Source: Arcuatula senhousia (lineage: Eukaryota > Mollusca > Bivalvia > Mytilida > Mytilidae). From it: a DNA stretch of 64,000 nt. Positions 13,201 through 23,300 of this stretch are shown piece after piece (positions within the stretch are counted from its first letter, which is position 1; every line of letters starts with the position of its first letter). Below the pieces are notes generated by a model that saw nothing but the letters and a program-made list of their open reading frames with translations, was not told where the DNA came from and made no database searches. The DNA lies in NCBI GenBank assembly GCA_963971305.1, contig OZ020303.1, positions 17,295,184-17,359,183 on the forward strand, read 5' to 3'. Both the position numbers and the translations under genes were made by a program.

Positions 13201-16200
13201 AATATAATGTTAAACTAACAAGACATAAATTTTGCATTTGAACTGTAAGATAACAAGTTTATATAAAGAAAATACTCCTTAACACAAAGCAATGAATATT
13301 ACAGTTTTAAATACAACATATACCTACTCCCATGGATTAGATTACTTATCAGCATCATTTGAGTGTTACTTGTTTTTTAGGCCTCAATAACAAAGCAAGT
13401 TTTCGCTTTATCTGTCCATCCACAACTTTCAATCTGAAAAACAATAAATGTTCCAGATCTAAAATTGTATACGGTGATTAAGTTCTGTCGTAGGATTTAC
13501 ATATTACAATTTCATGCAAATTACCTAGGTTTGCTGTTAGTATTTTAGGTGCTGTAAAACCTTTAATGTTTATTTTGAACAGAAATGTGTGTTAGATTTC
13601 TACATTGATCTACATGCTCACTCTACACTTATGAATGGGTTCATGTATGGTAATACTTATGAAGATATGGAGAGATATGAGAGACAATCTGTGTTCCCTA
13701 AGCTCTTGTGTGCAAATGCTGAGGATTTTTCACTCAATAATACCAACTTTAACAGAGATGCTGTCAAGGCAGGGACCGGTAGAAGGTATTGTGTTTGTAG
13801 CAGATTACTGAATTTGAGCAGATATATATATTTTTTAGTTCTAAACAAATCTTGTAGAAAGTAACATGTAATACCACCATAATTGAATATGCACATGCAA
13901 TTTTATCCATTGACAAGGAATAATGAAAAATAGTTCAAAATTCCTGTGTTAATCAATACTAATGTTCCACTTTTTGTCCCCCACCACAATGGGGAGCCGG
14001 GACAGACAAATGCTGGTGTCCGTCTGTGTGTCCATGTATCTATCCATCCGTGTGTGTGTGTATCCATCATACTTTTGTAAGCACTCTCATGCCTACAATT
14101 CTCAATGGATGTTTATGAAATTTATACATATTTCTATTACTAGTAGCTTGGACAAGTTCAAATTTGAGTACTAAGTGACCATTTTTGGTGGAAGTTGTCC
14201 CCCTTTTGACCATAAAATGAGGTTCATTACACTTTTGTAAGTGCTCTCGCACCTACAATTCTCAAGGAATGTTTGTGAAATTTATACATAATGTTTATAT
14301 CACTTATAGCTTGGACATGTTTGAATTTGGGTACTGTGCAACTATTTTTGTGGACGATGTCCTCCTATTACCATAAAAGTGGGGTCCATGTATCCATTAC
14401 ACCTTTGTTAGAGCTCTCACACCTACAATTCTCAACCATTGTTTTGAAATTTTTATCACTTATAGCTTGGGCAAGCCTGAATTTGGGTACTGTGCAACTA
14501 TTGTTGTGGAAGTTGTCCCCCTTTGACCGTGAAAATAAGTCCATGTATCCATAACACTTTCGTAAGCATTCCAAATGGATGTTTGTGAAATTTATACATA
14601 ATGTTTAAATCACTGGATGGTTTTACATTCTCTCCTAGGGTACCCTGGGTAGATTATTTTCCCAATTGAAAACTTAAACTGAACGCCAGTGACCTCTTGG
14701 TATTGATCAATGATCTACTTAACAAACAAAAGTGTACATTCGGAACAGCCCAGGTTGTTCTTATTCTGCCCCAAGTGAATGACCTTTTCCCTACCTGGGG
14801 TTCCATGGGTTTGAATTTCCTTGGACAAGTTCCATATTTAGTACCATATGACTCTTTTTGTGGAAGATGTGCCCCTTTTAGTGGAATTAAAATTTAAGCT
14901 GTTTCAAAATTAGAGTTTTGCTATATTTTTCAATTAAAAGGTTCTTATACATGTATAGATATTTGTTAATTCAGTTTCTTGTAGCAAATATGCCTCCATA
15001 GGCATACAAGTTCCTGAAATATAAATTTCTACCTAGAACAACTTTCTCTCATAATAATACATAAACTTATATTTTTTTGTTAGACAGTTGTCTTGAATAC
15101 TTTCATTTCACAAGCCATTGTTGTATTTTACAGTGAATTAGGAAGGCATTTGGATGACAGTTCACATTTCTACATGTTAGAAGTTTCCTTCTTTAGTCAT
15201 TACATTGTGTCATTATATTTTTCAGGACATTAGGAGGGTGTTTGGATGACAATTCACACTGCTACACATTAGAAGTTTCCTTCTTTAGTTATCAGACCAG
15301 TTCCTCTAGTACAGCCATGCCATACACAGAAGATGGATGTATCCTCATTGTCATGATTTGATTGTAGTTGTATTTTGAATAAAAATGACTGAAAAAATGT
15401 TTATTGTCATAAAATTGATGTTTGTGAAATTGGGCTTAATTTAGCAAGAAAGACCCAATTAAACTTTTAAAAAAATCTAAAATACAAGTAATTGTAGATT
15501 GTCCATAGCTATAGTTTATTTAGTACATGTAATTTTAGAACTATTTCATTTTAAAAGACAAACCCCCTTTGGAGTATTGTGCTCACAAAAGGATGACAGT
15601 CTGAAAATTTTATCTAAGAATAACCATTAATTCATAAATTACTTTACAAAAGAGTTTATATGAGGGCAGATAATTTATTTCATGCACTTGAAATTTTTTG
15701 GTTAAACATCAAATATGCATGCATGTTATATCAATATATTACATTTATTTTAAAAAAATACCGATACACAATTTCTTGTATCTGCATGTAGTCTTTACCT
15801 GACAGATTTACCCTTAACCATACACAGACATGAAGTTAGGGCGTAACTTAGCCAGGACATTCTTAGACTACTACAAGATGACAGGACTAATAAGTGCAAA
15901 GCCCAGTAGTAGTATAGTACCCAAGCCTGGTAGATATAGTATCAGAGACAGACAGAATGAACGATCAAACACAGACCCACCAGAGTAGGTATTTTATATC
16001 AAGAAATATAAAATAAGGCATCATAGATTGTTTGTATGTGTAGTGCGATTGAAATTTTAGCTGCTATAATGCCACCATATAAGTCGGGCAAACATGTTTT
16101 GTACATTTCTATTTTGTTCACTGTCTAATTATGTGGGTTTAGATCTGAAGACAAAATCAAAGGAACAAATAGCTTAATAATTTTGTATGTCATGTCTTTG

Positions 16201-18558
16201 TTAGGAAATTGTTCAGGTCATAAAAAGTCTGATGTTGTAACTTTGTTTTTCAGTTTTGTAATATTGTTCAGTTTTATAAGTTAGAGTTTTGTTGTAAGTG
16301 GTACAGTATTGGAGAATTTAAAATGTTTATTAAAAACAACATGAAAGTTTTCTCTGACTTTTTTACATGCTGTTATGCATAAATGTCAATAAAAAGTCTA
16401 AGACATAATTCCCATGCTATAAACAATATACATATTTGTATTGAAGTAGATACATGAACAACAGAGCTGCCTCAAGTAGATTAAATTATAATGAGGTAAA
16501 CTAATGGTGATGGTGGGGAAAATTATATATCAGAAGTATTGGTTCAGGCACTATAAATTTGTAGTTAGTAGTGTACATGTATTCATAATTGTCAATTACA
16601 ATAAATTCCTGAGTTTAAATGTGTACAGGTTTTAGGGAGAAAAAAATGTCATATAAAAATCCAAATATAAATTTAAAATGCAGATTTGAAGGAGAAATTG
16701 ATATCTTCAGATTTAAATAAATATCTAAAATGTGATGTAGTGGCAAGTCATATTCTTTGTACACTTTGTATTCATATTTGTCTTAAACATCAAGTTCTTA
16801 TATATTTAAGAATATCATAATACATTTGTACCAATACATAATGTAAAAAAAAAGAAAGTCATAAATTAGTCATATACTTTTTTTATTTTGAATATGAAAG
16901 GAATGTAAGATATCTTGTGCCTATTGTAAAACTCAAGGTAACTTTTGTTTCAAGTTTTGAAATACTAATATTAGCCATCATGTTTTATGTGTATACCCCC
17001 CTCCTTCTTGAAAAGTTGGAGTGTATTTTTATGTTAAGTGTCAGATCTTCCATATATTATGTCTTCTGTACCATCTCTTAAATAAGTCCTCATATTTTCA
17101 AAGCTTAATCAAGTTTTAAACTCAAATTGCATGAACATTTTGCTTTTGTTTTACATTTGTATCATACATCTTCAGTTACAGATCATGAAATAGAGATGGT
17201 AAGATCCACAAATTACCCAGAGCACACCTGCCAGCCTTGACCTTCAGTTTATTTATAGATTTCTCTGTCACCTTATGTAGTGTTTAAAAAAATCTTTATT
17301 GTTTCATATATTAAAAAATTGTTGAATTACATCTTGTTAAATGCATATGACAGGCAACACCATAAGGTGGCAGAAGAGAGCAACTACTCCCATTTCACCA
17401 CAAGCTTTTAGAAGTTACCCATCCCTTAGCATTTCATATCATTCACTTTTCTCACTCTTTTACTGCATGGAAAGATTTTTTTTATTCACAGCATGTCAAC
17501 TAAGAAGATAATAAGCAGTATTAAAATGTATTACTAAACAGTTCTTAAATTTTTCACTTTGTTGCACATTACAACATTTTTAGGTTTCACTTTGTCTTTA
17601 AATTGCATGAAAATCCCATCAAATATTTTTATAACTTGTTTTGCAGATTGGACCCTTCTTGACTTTTGAGTTTGAAAAAAAATAATTTTGATGCATGAAA
17701 AAGGTTATTTTTATAATGAGTATCCTCCCTTTATTGCCATTTAGAAGTTTAAACAGTAGAATCTTTCCACGTGAATCTTTCAAAGCTGATTTTGTAATAA
17801 AACAAGCATGATTTTTTTTTCCTTAGTCTGTTTCGGTAAAATATCAGTGTTTTTAAAATTAGTGTTAAAACAGAAGAAATACTGACAAGGCAATATTCAA
17901 ACCCTGTAAATGAAGACAACTTAAAACATTCAAGGCAACTAGTATTGAGAATGATTTTTGGTTTGTTTTTATTATATTCTAATTGTTGCAAGACAGTGAG
18001 CAGTGATCTCTGCTGCTTACTGTTTACAATTGCATATTTTGAAATTGGCATTGTTTTTTGGAGGTAATGTCATGTACACACAATTATCTTTCATACGTTA
18101 AAAATAGGTGAAAAAGCTCAAAGTTTACAGATAGAGAATAAAGTCAGATGCTCTAGAAGAGTAGGCTGTTCCTATTTGTTGTTGGCTAATGTACCTATAG
18201 TTAAGATTAAACATGTTGTCTATCCTTCAGATATGCTAATAGTGTCATTGATCAAACATGTTATTTATATTCATGAAACAAAACATTCTTCTCATACCCT
18301 TCTTGAAAATCATTTTGGCTAGCCAAGGGTTCCGATCCGCTATATCTTATCTTCAAGAAAACAATTGGCTAGCGAAGATGCTTATTTTTACTTTATGATT
18401 TCTATTGTAGCTTTGATGACAGACGCTTATTTTTACTTTATGATTTCTATTGTAGCTTTGATGACAGACGACAGAATAGAATGGACTACCATATTAACAG
18501 TAGTAGTGCATATGGTGATACGTCAATCAAACTACAGTACAGGGACAGAAGATATTGA
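4247..18558 (+). CDS. AGBL4: Cytosolic carboxypeptidase 6 (AGBL4-like), split gene
   Basis: Joined exons: 4247-4271, 5642-5767, 6342-6466, 7447-7541, 7897-8113, 9284-9413, 10808-10922, 12902-13013, 13583-13785, 15226-15338, 15828-15984/15988, with possible 3' exons up to 18558. All junctions are GT-AG and phases agree. The product is a cytoplasmic M14 metallocarboxypeptidase that in vertebrates removes glutamates from tubulin side chains and C-termini. It has an N-terminal beta-sandwich domain (about residues 15-190, with [20 protein letters not shown] and [16 protein letters not shown]) and a catalytic domain with HPGET (zinc ligands H228, E231), NPDGV at 268-272, DLNRHW at 285-290 (substrate-binding Arg), DLHAHS (zinc ligand H326) and LEVSFF (catalytic Glu about 399). 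Length is 473 residues to the TAG at 15986-15988, or about 490-515 with a downstream last exon; human CCP6 is about 503. The ATG at 4247 is the first in frame with the family N-terminus. The family is certain; the 3' end is not. Confidence 0.95.
5642..5767 (+). CDS. AGBL4: AGBL4 coding exon 2
   Basis: Acceptor atttacag, donor G|gtatgg. Encodes an acidic linker, then [20 protein letters not shown] and MIFDACFEC, which match the start of the CCP6 N-domain. Phase 1 in, phase 1 out. Confidence 0.93.
6342..6466 (+). CDS. AGBL4: AGBL4 coding exon 3
   Basis: Acceptor tcttttacag, donor CAG|gtaaaa. Encodes [20 protein letters not shown] and the near-invariant [17 protein letters not shown] segment. 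Ends in phase 0. Confidence 0.96.
6567..6866. mobile_element. MITE-like inverted repeat in AGBL4 intron 3
   Basis: tagtgagttatctcccattt at about 6569 is repeated inverted at about 6844-6866 (tgcaaatgggagataactca). The roughly 23-bp arms lie about 250 bp apart with an AT-rich non-coding interior. This is consistent with a small non-autonomous DNA transposon. Target duplications were not clear. Confidence 0.5.
7447..7541 (+). CDS. AGBL4: AGBL4 coding exon 4
   Basis: Poly-T tract and cag acceptor, donor TG|gtaaat. Encodes [20 protein letters not shown] and [11 protein letters not shown], matching the same stretch of CCP6. Ends in phase 2, splitting a Trp codon. Confidence 0.94.
7897..8113 (+). 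CDS. AGBL4: AGBL4 coding exon 5
   Basis: Acceptor tatgacag, donor GTG|gtttgt. Encodes [20 protein letters not shown] and the [19 protein letters not shown] segment that closes the N-domain. Ends in phase 0 just before the catalytic domain. Confidence 0.96.
8580..9240 (-). mobile_element. Non-LTR retrotransposon remnant (RT C-terminal part)
   Basis: On the minus strand, broken frames encode the usual tail of a LINE reverse transcriptase. In order these are a block near 9100-9220 with [20 protein letters not shown], a [16 protein letters not shown] block near 8860-8920, and [13 protein letters not shown] near 8790-8815, then WTPASKRKK with a frameshift at the A-run near 8718. Stops and frame changes show it is dead. 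It lies in AGBL4 intron 5, antisense to the gene, ending about 45 bp before exon 6. Clade not assigned. Confidence 0.75.
9284..9413 (+). CDS. AGBL4: AGBL4 coding exon 6 (zinc motif HPGET)
   Basis: Acceptor ttttttgcag, donor CAAG|gtaatc. Encodes the start of the M14 domain with [20 protein letters not shown]; His228 and Glu231 are the first two zinc ligands. Phase 0 in, phase 1 out. Confidence 0.96.
9447..9650 (+). repeat. 52-bp minisatellite, about 4 copies
   Basis: Units containing atggcttttagctctctcta and gaatacagaa recur at 9489, 9541 and 9593, an exact period of 52, with partial flanking copies. It sits about 35 bp inside AGBL4 intron 6. Confidence 0.9.
10190..10620. mobile_element. Possible short interspersed element in AGBL4 intron 6
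   Basis: A segment starting tactaggaaaaacccgcgat, with a small cccgcg-atttca-cggg palindrome, and ending near tttagtagtatagat. It differs in composition from the surrounding intron and has no ORF. Its limits and class are a guess from general resemblance to short mollusc repeats. Confidence 0.3.
10808..10922 (+). CDS. AGBL4: AGBL4 coding exon 7
   Basis: Acceptor tttgtag, donor AG|gtatgt. Encodes [20 protein letters not shown] and [18 protein letters not shown], part of the M14 catalytic domain. Phase 1 in, phase 2 out. Confidence 0.96.
11232..12318. mobile_element. Repeat element with ataccctgccac ends, carrying a nested insertion
   Basis: The left end ataccctgccac is mirrored by gtggcggggtat near 12310. 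The interior holds repeated blocks of about 130-150 bp (cagctgttta-gtacaat, tcaagttcgatttccagcat, caaatttcatgaaattttga). A second sequence interrupts it at 11501-11990. No coding frame. Located in AGBL4 intron 7. Confidence 0.6.
11501..11990. mobile_element. Nested 490-bp insertion with terminal direct repeats (TRIM-like)
   Basis: The insertion interrupts a block found intact near 12142. The flanks are AATAA at 11496-11500 and again at 11991-11995, a 5-bp target duplication. Its two ends are direct repeats (11501-11639 and 11831-11989), nearly identical apart from about 20 bp missing in the first (tgtggaatatgtgtacgcg). About 190 bp of non-coding sequence lies between them. Terminal direct repeats with a 5-bp duplication fit a miniature LTR-type element. 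A primer-binding site was not identified, so the class is inference. Confidence 0.55.
12545..12707. mobile_element. Palindromic MITE in AGBL4 intron 7
   Basis: Arms of about 52 bp. The left arm runs ccaggcccgggcaccacaaa then cttaagtctgagaatattct; the right arm is its near-perfect reverse complement ending gtggcacccaggcctgg at 12707. The short interior holds tgacgtca. No ORF. Confidence 0.8.
12902..13013 (+). CDS. AGBL4: AGBL4 coding exon 8 (DLNRHW)
   Basis: Acceptor atttcag, donor GAG|gtaagg. Encodes [20 protein letters not shown]; Asn287-Arg288 is the substrate carboxylate-binding pair of the M14 fold. Ends in phase 0. Confidence 0.96.
13583..13785 (+). CDS. AGBL4: AGBL4 coding exon 9 (DLHAHS zinc ligand)
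   Basis: Acceptor ttttgaacag, donor AG|gtattg. Encodes [19 protein letters not shown] (His326 is the third zinc ligand) and [20 protein letters not shown], ending in AGTGRR. The frame runs into intron 9 for about 26 codons if unspliced. Phase 2 out. Confidence 0.96.
13970..14900. repeat. Tandem-core repeat element in AGBL4 intron 9
   Basis: Starts with ttttgtcccccaccacaatg and a tccatccgtgtgtg microsatellite. It is followed by about four units of 145-170 bp sharing acttttgtaagtgctctc, acctacaattctcaa and gaatttgggtactgtgcaac. The gtcccc start resembles the tttttgtcccccctctactt end near 62472. Part of the right side (about 14620-14800) looks like unrelated inserted sequence. Confidence 0.6.
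15134..15225 (+). pseudogene. Partial tandem copy of AGBL4 exon 10 (pseudo-exon or poison exon)
   Basis: The 92 bp before exon 10 repeat its acceptor (gtattttacag) and about its first 66 bases at roughly 80% identity. In the gene's phase the copy reads [20 protein letters not shown], keeping the LEVSFF catalytic-glutamate motif. It lacks the second half of exon 10 and an obvious donor; reading on reaches TAG at 15231-15233, just past the true acceptor. Use of this acceptor would therefore give a truncated protein unless a weak GT inside (att|gtgtca near 15207) is used. It could be a decaying duplicate exon or a regulated poison exon. Confidence 0.75.
15226..15338 (+). CDS. AGBL4: AGBL4 coding exon 10 (catalytic Glu)
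   Basis: Acceptor atatttttcag, donor T|gtatcc. Encodes [20 protein letters not shown] then PYTEDG; Glu399 of LEVSFF is the catalytic base. The donor is fixed by phase: the final T joins AC of exon 11 to give the Tyr of YMKLGRN. Confidence 0.93.
15828..15988 (+). CDS. AGBL4: AGBL4 coding exon 11, with possible stop
   Basis: Acceptor catacacag. Encodes [20 protein letters not shown], the end of the catalytic domain, then a Ser/Pro/Arg-rich tail ([25 protein letters not shown]). The frame meets TAG at 15986-15988. The same place holds a usable donor (CAGA|gtaggt, exon end 15984) that would skip this stop and continue in phase 2. Both ends are plausible; isoforms may differ. Confidence 0.9.
16450..16495 (+). 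CDS. Candidate AGBL4 cassette exon
   Basis: After donor 15984 (phase 2), a 46-base segment with acceptor gaagtag and donor GAG|gtaaac is open and would encode [16 protein letters not shown] shorter version starting at 16465 keeps the phase. It leaves phase 0, which fits an acceptor at 18474|18475. The acceptor tract is poor in pyrimidines. Support is only phase, splice signals and non-repetitive residues. Confidence 0.35.
17354..17411 (+). CDS. Candidate alternative AGBL4 last exon
   Basis: Acceptor tatgacag. In the phase left by donor 15984 the segment reads [18 protein letters not shown] then TAG at 17409-17411. Joined to exon 11 the protein would have 491 residues. It competes with the exon at 18468-18558. 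Confidence 0.35.
18381..18470 (+). repeat. 45-bp tandem duplication covering a 3' splice-site region
   Basis: Two exact-looking copies (18381-18425, 18426-18470) of a unit with a pyrimidine-rich stretch and gctttgatgacag. Each contains an acceptor-like AG, and the second lies directly before the candidate last exon of AGBL4. Confidence 0.9.
18468..18558 (+). CDS. AGBL4: Candidate last exon of AGBL4
   Basis: After gatgacag at 18467, the phase left by donor 15984 reads [20 protein letters not shown] then KLQYRDRRY and TGA at 18556-18558. This gives a 502-residue protein, close to the family length of about 503. An alternative acceptor seven bases on (cgacag|AAT, start 18475) would fit the candidate exon at 16450-16495. 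The composition looks like real coding sequence, but no homologous tail is known to me. Confidence 0.5.
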
Positions 18559-18706
18559 CATGTGTACGACAAGTCCCAAATATTCAGGGATTAATGTTGG
18601 TAGACTTTTTGCCATATCATATCTTCAAATCATTAAATCAACAAAATTTCACATTCATTTAGTTACACGCCATGCTGTACAGGTGATATTGAGTTAAATA
18701 ATATAC

Positions 18707-18851
18707 AATTACTGTCTTTTGTTGAGGTAAATGTGCAGTGTTATTGACTTTTGAAAAACAGGTATTCACTGAGCCCGAAGGGCGAGGTGAATATCTTTAG
18801 TTTTTCTAAAGTCAATAACACTCACATTTATCGAAACAAAAGACAGTAATT
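18707..18851. mobile_element. Hairpin MITE
   Basis: Long palindrome: aattactgtcttttgttgag at 18707 and gtgttattgacttt are mirrored by aaagtcaataacac and cgaaacaaaagacagtaatt ending at 18851. The centre is gagcccgaagggcgag. About 60-bp arms with mismatches, non-coding. Shorter ggtgaatatc words recur to 18990. Confidence 0.75.
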
Positions 18852-19000
18852 GTTTATTCTATTATCCAATATTTGACAAAAATATGCATTTGAAGTGTTA
18901 AAAAAAATTAAACCAAACAGAAAAATACTGTAACGACGTCATCACCTTTCCCGCCATTTTTTAAGGTGAATATCACTTTGCCAGGTGAATATCCTTTTTT

Positions 19001-19900
19001 ATTAGTCCCCTACCGGCGAAAGCCGAAGGGGACTATAGGTTTGCGCTCTGTCCGTCTGTCTGTCTGTCTGTCCGTCTGTCTGTCTGTCCGTCTGTCACGC
19101 CTCAGTTTTCCGCACTTTTTTTCTAAACGCTTATAGATAATGAAGTGATTTTTGGTATGTGACTTTACCTTGATGAGTTACAGATCAAGTTTGAGTTTCG
19201 TGTCGGTCCACAAATTTTTATGGGAGTTATGGCCCTTTGAACTTTGAAAATTCACTAAAATTTCAGTTTTCCGCACTTTTTTTCTTAACGCTTATAGATA
19301 ATGAACTGATTTTTGGTATGTGAGTTTACCTTGATGAGTTACAGATCAAGTTTGAGTTTCGTGCTGGTCCGCAAATTTTTATGGGAGTTATGGCCCTTTA
19401 AACTTTGAAAATTCACTAAAATTTCAGTTTTCCACACTTTTTTTCTAAACGCTTATAGATAATGAACTGATTTTTGGTATGTGAGTTTTCCTTGATGAGT
19501 TACAGATCAAGTTTGAGTTTCATGCCGGTCCACAATTTTTTATGGGAGTTATGGCCCTTTGAACTTTGAAAATTCTATAAAATATCTGTTTTCCGCACTT
19601 TTTTTCTAAACGCTTATAGATAATGAACTGATTTTTGGTATGTGAGTTTACCATGATGAGTTAGAGATTAATTTTGAGTTTCCTGCTGGTCCACAAATTG
19701 TTATGGGAGTTATGGCACTTTGAAGTTAAATCCATTGCAATTTTTTTTTCTACACTTTTTTATTGTTCCTTGTAGATAATAAACTGATCAAGTTTAGGTA
19801 TTCATTTGTATGACAAATTGTTACCAGTGACTGAAATATGAGGCCGGTAGGGGACTATGTATTGTTTTGCAATACTCTCAGAATGCTTGTTCACCTAGTT
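19001..19900. mobile_element. Repeat element with agtcccctaccgg ends and 161-bp tandem core
   Basis: Left end tagtcccctaccggcgaaag; right end aggccggtaggggactatgt at about 19841-19860, followed by about 40 bp shared with a second copy at 20320-20366. A tgtc/cgtc microsatellite lies at 19045-19097, then four units (starts about 19103, 19264, 19425, 19586) with ttttccgcactttttttct and atgggagttatggcc. No coding frame. Confidence 0.75.
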
Positions 19901-20199
19901 GATTATAATGAAATATATTAAAGAATTATTTAAATTATAGAATAACAAAAGACATTTTCTGTGACATGAAGTCAGATGACTTGTTTTAATTTGTATGAAT
20001 GTATAGTTAACAAAAAATTGTGTACATTCAGCTATGTGTATCATAATACTTGAAAAATTTTGGTGGCTTTATTCTGAAAAAAATATAAGATATTGATTTT
20101 ACTTGTAAGATACATCTTAAAGAAAGGCAATAAGTCTTCAGAAATTTAAATCGCATATGGTTAAGCACAATAATATCTACAAATATATGTACCTCTGTA

Positions 20200-20366
20200 G
20201 TTCAGGTGAGCGATTCAGGCTCTTGGGAGCCTCTTGTTATTCCTTGTAGATAATGAACTGATCAAAGTTAGGTTTTCATTTGTTTGACAAATTTTTACCA
20301 GTTACTGAAATATGAGGCCGGTAGGGGACTATGTATTGTTTTGCAATACTCTCAGAATGCTTGTTC
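20200..20366. repeat. Chimeric fragment of two repeat families
   Basis: The terminal motif caggtgagcgattcaggctc with gggagcctcttgtt (as at 30650-30685) runs directly into about 140 bp matching the right end of the element at 19001-19900. This suggests insertion or template switching between families. Confidence 0.6.
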
Positions 20367-23300
20367 TAATTTTGTCATGTCAAAGAATGCATTAAGGGAA
20401 AGGTACCACTTGAATGTTTTGATTTTATTATGTGATTTAATGATGTAATGTAACCAACCTATTTATACATCAAAATTTTATACATTGTGTCCATTTATGA
20501 AACAAAAATAAATTTAGCGGAAAAGCAAAGCTTTTCTTTTTAATTTGCCATTAAGTCAAATTTGAATGTTGACTACAACATTTATTGTTTTTTAAACAAC
20601 CAATTCTTTTATTCATTTTGTGTCTATGAGATGGAGTCTGAACTTATTTGTACAATTTAGACAAAAATATCCATGAAAAGGTGTAAAATTTATTGTAATT
20701 TTTAGCACTGACACTTTCACAGTTTTCAATTTCTCAAGTTTTTACATTGTTGATTTGTTTGGCACCAACAATGCTAGAGCTCTTACAATAAATGTATACT
20801 TAAGATACATCATATTCAGGAAAATATTTTTCTGATGTATAAATCTACCAATATTGGAATATAAACAAAGAGACTGTTGTCTTTGGGACAGCTTTTTACA
20901 TCTTTTAATTATGAAAACAACTTTTTAGCGATAAATCATGAATCTTCATTTTAAAAAGTCAATGGCAGACTTAAAACTTTATATTAATCTACAACTCCTT
21001 TGATGTTATAACAGAGTTAATAATACATTAATATGCATTTGGGGGTTTATATCAATATTTTTTTTTAACCAATACTTGAACAATTTTATTTAACTTTTGG
21101 TAAATCTTTCAAATATTTTTTCATTTATATCAAAATTTTTTTTAACCAATACTGGAACAATTTTATTCAACTTTTGGTAAATCTTTCAAATATTGTTTTC
21201 ATGCGTTTGGTCATTACAGTGCATTCCAATGGGCATCGTAAGCACTTGTGGGTTCTGTTATTTGCAATACATGTATAAGTTTTATGTTGCATATATATTG
21301 TAAGATTAATTCCTTACACAGTATCCTTAAAGGGGTTTGCTCCACTGTCCAAAAGAAAATAAAAATGTATAAAATTGCATTTATTTGAAATATATGTTCA
21401 CATGATCAAAATTGTAGGTCCATGTGTTTTCATTATATACGCGTTTATAATTTTGGCGGAAAAAGATTTTCTCTAAAGTTTTCATTGCTTTTGCATTGCT
21501 GCTAATTGACAACTTTAAACCTTCTTAAATGTATGACAGAGTAAATGAAATTTTATAAAAATTTGTCAACTACATCTTCAATGCACATATATTTGAAAAA
21601 AAAAAAAATAGGGGGTTCATGGGCAAAACATTTAAAGGATAATAGATGGACAAGACCCAATGATCTTGAAAATCTGACACATTCCTCAAAATATGAGGAG
21701 CAAACCTCCGTAAGAGCTTATTTTGAAAACCATTATGATACATATTTTTGTTAAACATTTTAAAAAAGAAACAATTGTATGCATTAGATAAAATACATGT
21801 AGTCCTTAAAATTGCAAAGTTTCTGAATAGATTTTATGCAGACTTTTGTATTACCATCAACAAATGAGAAGCTGCTAAAAATTTACTGTTTTTCATTACA
21901 TTGACAATGTACTTTTGAACATTTCCATGCGTTTATGTATCATATGTTTACTATTATTGATTTTTGTTTTGTTTTAGTTGTATTGATCAGCATTTTATTG
22001 TATGAAACTGAGATTTTTATTTTATTTATGAACAGAGTATGGGTAATCTGCCCCTGTTCTCTGCAGTAATCTGTGATAATAATATATTTATGATTCCGTC
22101 CAGATTTAATAAATTTTTAAATTCATCTTTTGATTTAGTATGTCGCCTGCAACCTGTAATTAAGCGACATATAGGGGTTACTTTAGCACTATCCGTCGTT
22201 TCATAAAGGAGTAGAGCCACGAAGGCCCCAAAATGGCCCAATTCAATTTTGATATAAAAATTCAACTTTGATATATCTGCTTGTAGTTGCTGCATTAAAG
22301 TTCATAAGTCTTTATTTTTCATGAATTGCAATATATTTTCCTCCAATTTTTTATCAATAAGGAGAGCAGTGAGGTAAAAAATAGACTATTTTGTGAAAAA
22401 TAAAAACAGTTTTTCTTGATTTTCATGTATAAATTGATGAATATGAAATGGGCCACACCTGTCGACCAAAATTATTTTGTGATATTAATGTGTATTATGA
22501 TATTATAAATTAATTATCAAAAAATTACGATTGTCGAGGAATGTGGCCAATACTAATTTTGACGAAATATGCAGAGAAACCAGTGAAAATGTGTGCAAAA
22601 TGAGGACCGTTCAAAGTCTCAAGGCTAAACATGTGGTGTACATATTTTGCTAAATCTTACAGATATGAAAAGTTTGTTCATACCTTAACATATTTAGTTT
22701 ATTTTTAACAAGTTATAGTAGTTGAAAAAATAGTAAAAATACCAGTCTGATTTAGGGGCCTTCGTGTCTCTTCTCCTTTCCGTTGCAATTTACGGGGAAA
22801 CTACATGTCACAGTCTCTTGATATTAGGCATGTAGCTTCTCTACTATTGTATTCTTTGGTATAAAGCCATTTTTGCCCATAATTCATCTACTTCCTGTTT
22901 AATGAATATTTTAAAGGCGCTGGATTTCATGACAGGGAAAGGGGAAGAAATTTTCGTAACAGTTTAATCACAGCCACTTGATATTTTGTACACAGCATCA
23001 GGATGAGGTCCCATAACATGGGATTCGATTTCAGGTCTGTTGCTTATCTACCAGTACTTCACAATGAACGAAATCCTGCAATTTTTTACTTTGACAGATT
23101 TTTTGCAGATGCAACTTTGTTTGGGGTATATTGTTTAACCCTTGTCCGCCCGTTCATGTTTTTCAGTCCGTCTTACCTGCAAGTTTTTCAGACTTTTTTG
23201 CACATGCTTGCAGATATTGAGCTGATTTATGGTATGTGAGTCTATCATGATGAGTTACATATCACTATTAAAAACGAGGGAATATGGATTTGCATTTGTT

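Noticed and set aside
17176..17199. Small possible AGBL4 exon (cttcag … gatg|gtaaga)
   Set aside because: It is open only in phase 1, and no upstream exon ends in that phase; in the available phases it hits TAG.
17749..18051. 100-codon minus frame
   Set aside because: No domain recognised, no splice context, AT-driven composition.
18365..18697. 110-codon plus frame with a duplicated 15-residue segment
   Set aside because: The duplication is of splice-acceptor-type sequence and another phase of the same DNA gives a better exon; the long frame itself has no domain.
19045..19097. Functional regulatory element in the tgtc microsatellite
   Set aside because: Simple repeat that recurs beside the ends of several repeat families; no evidence of regulation.
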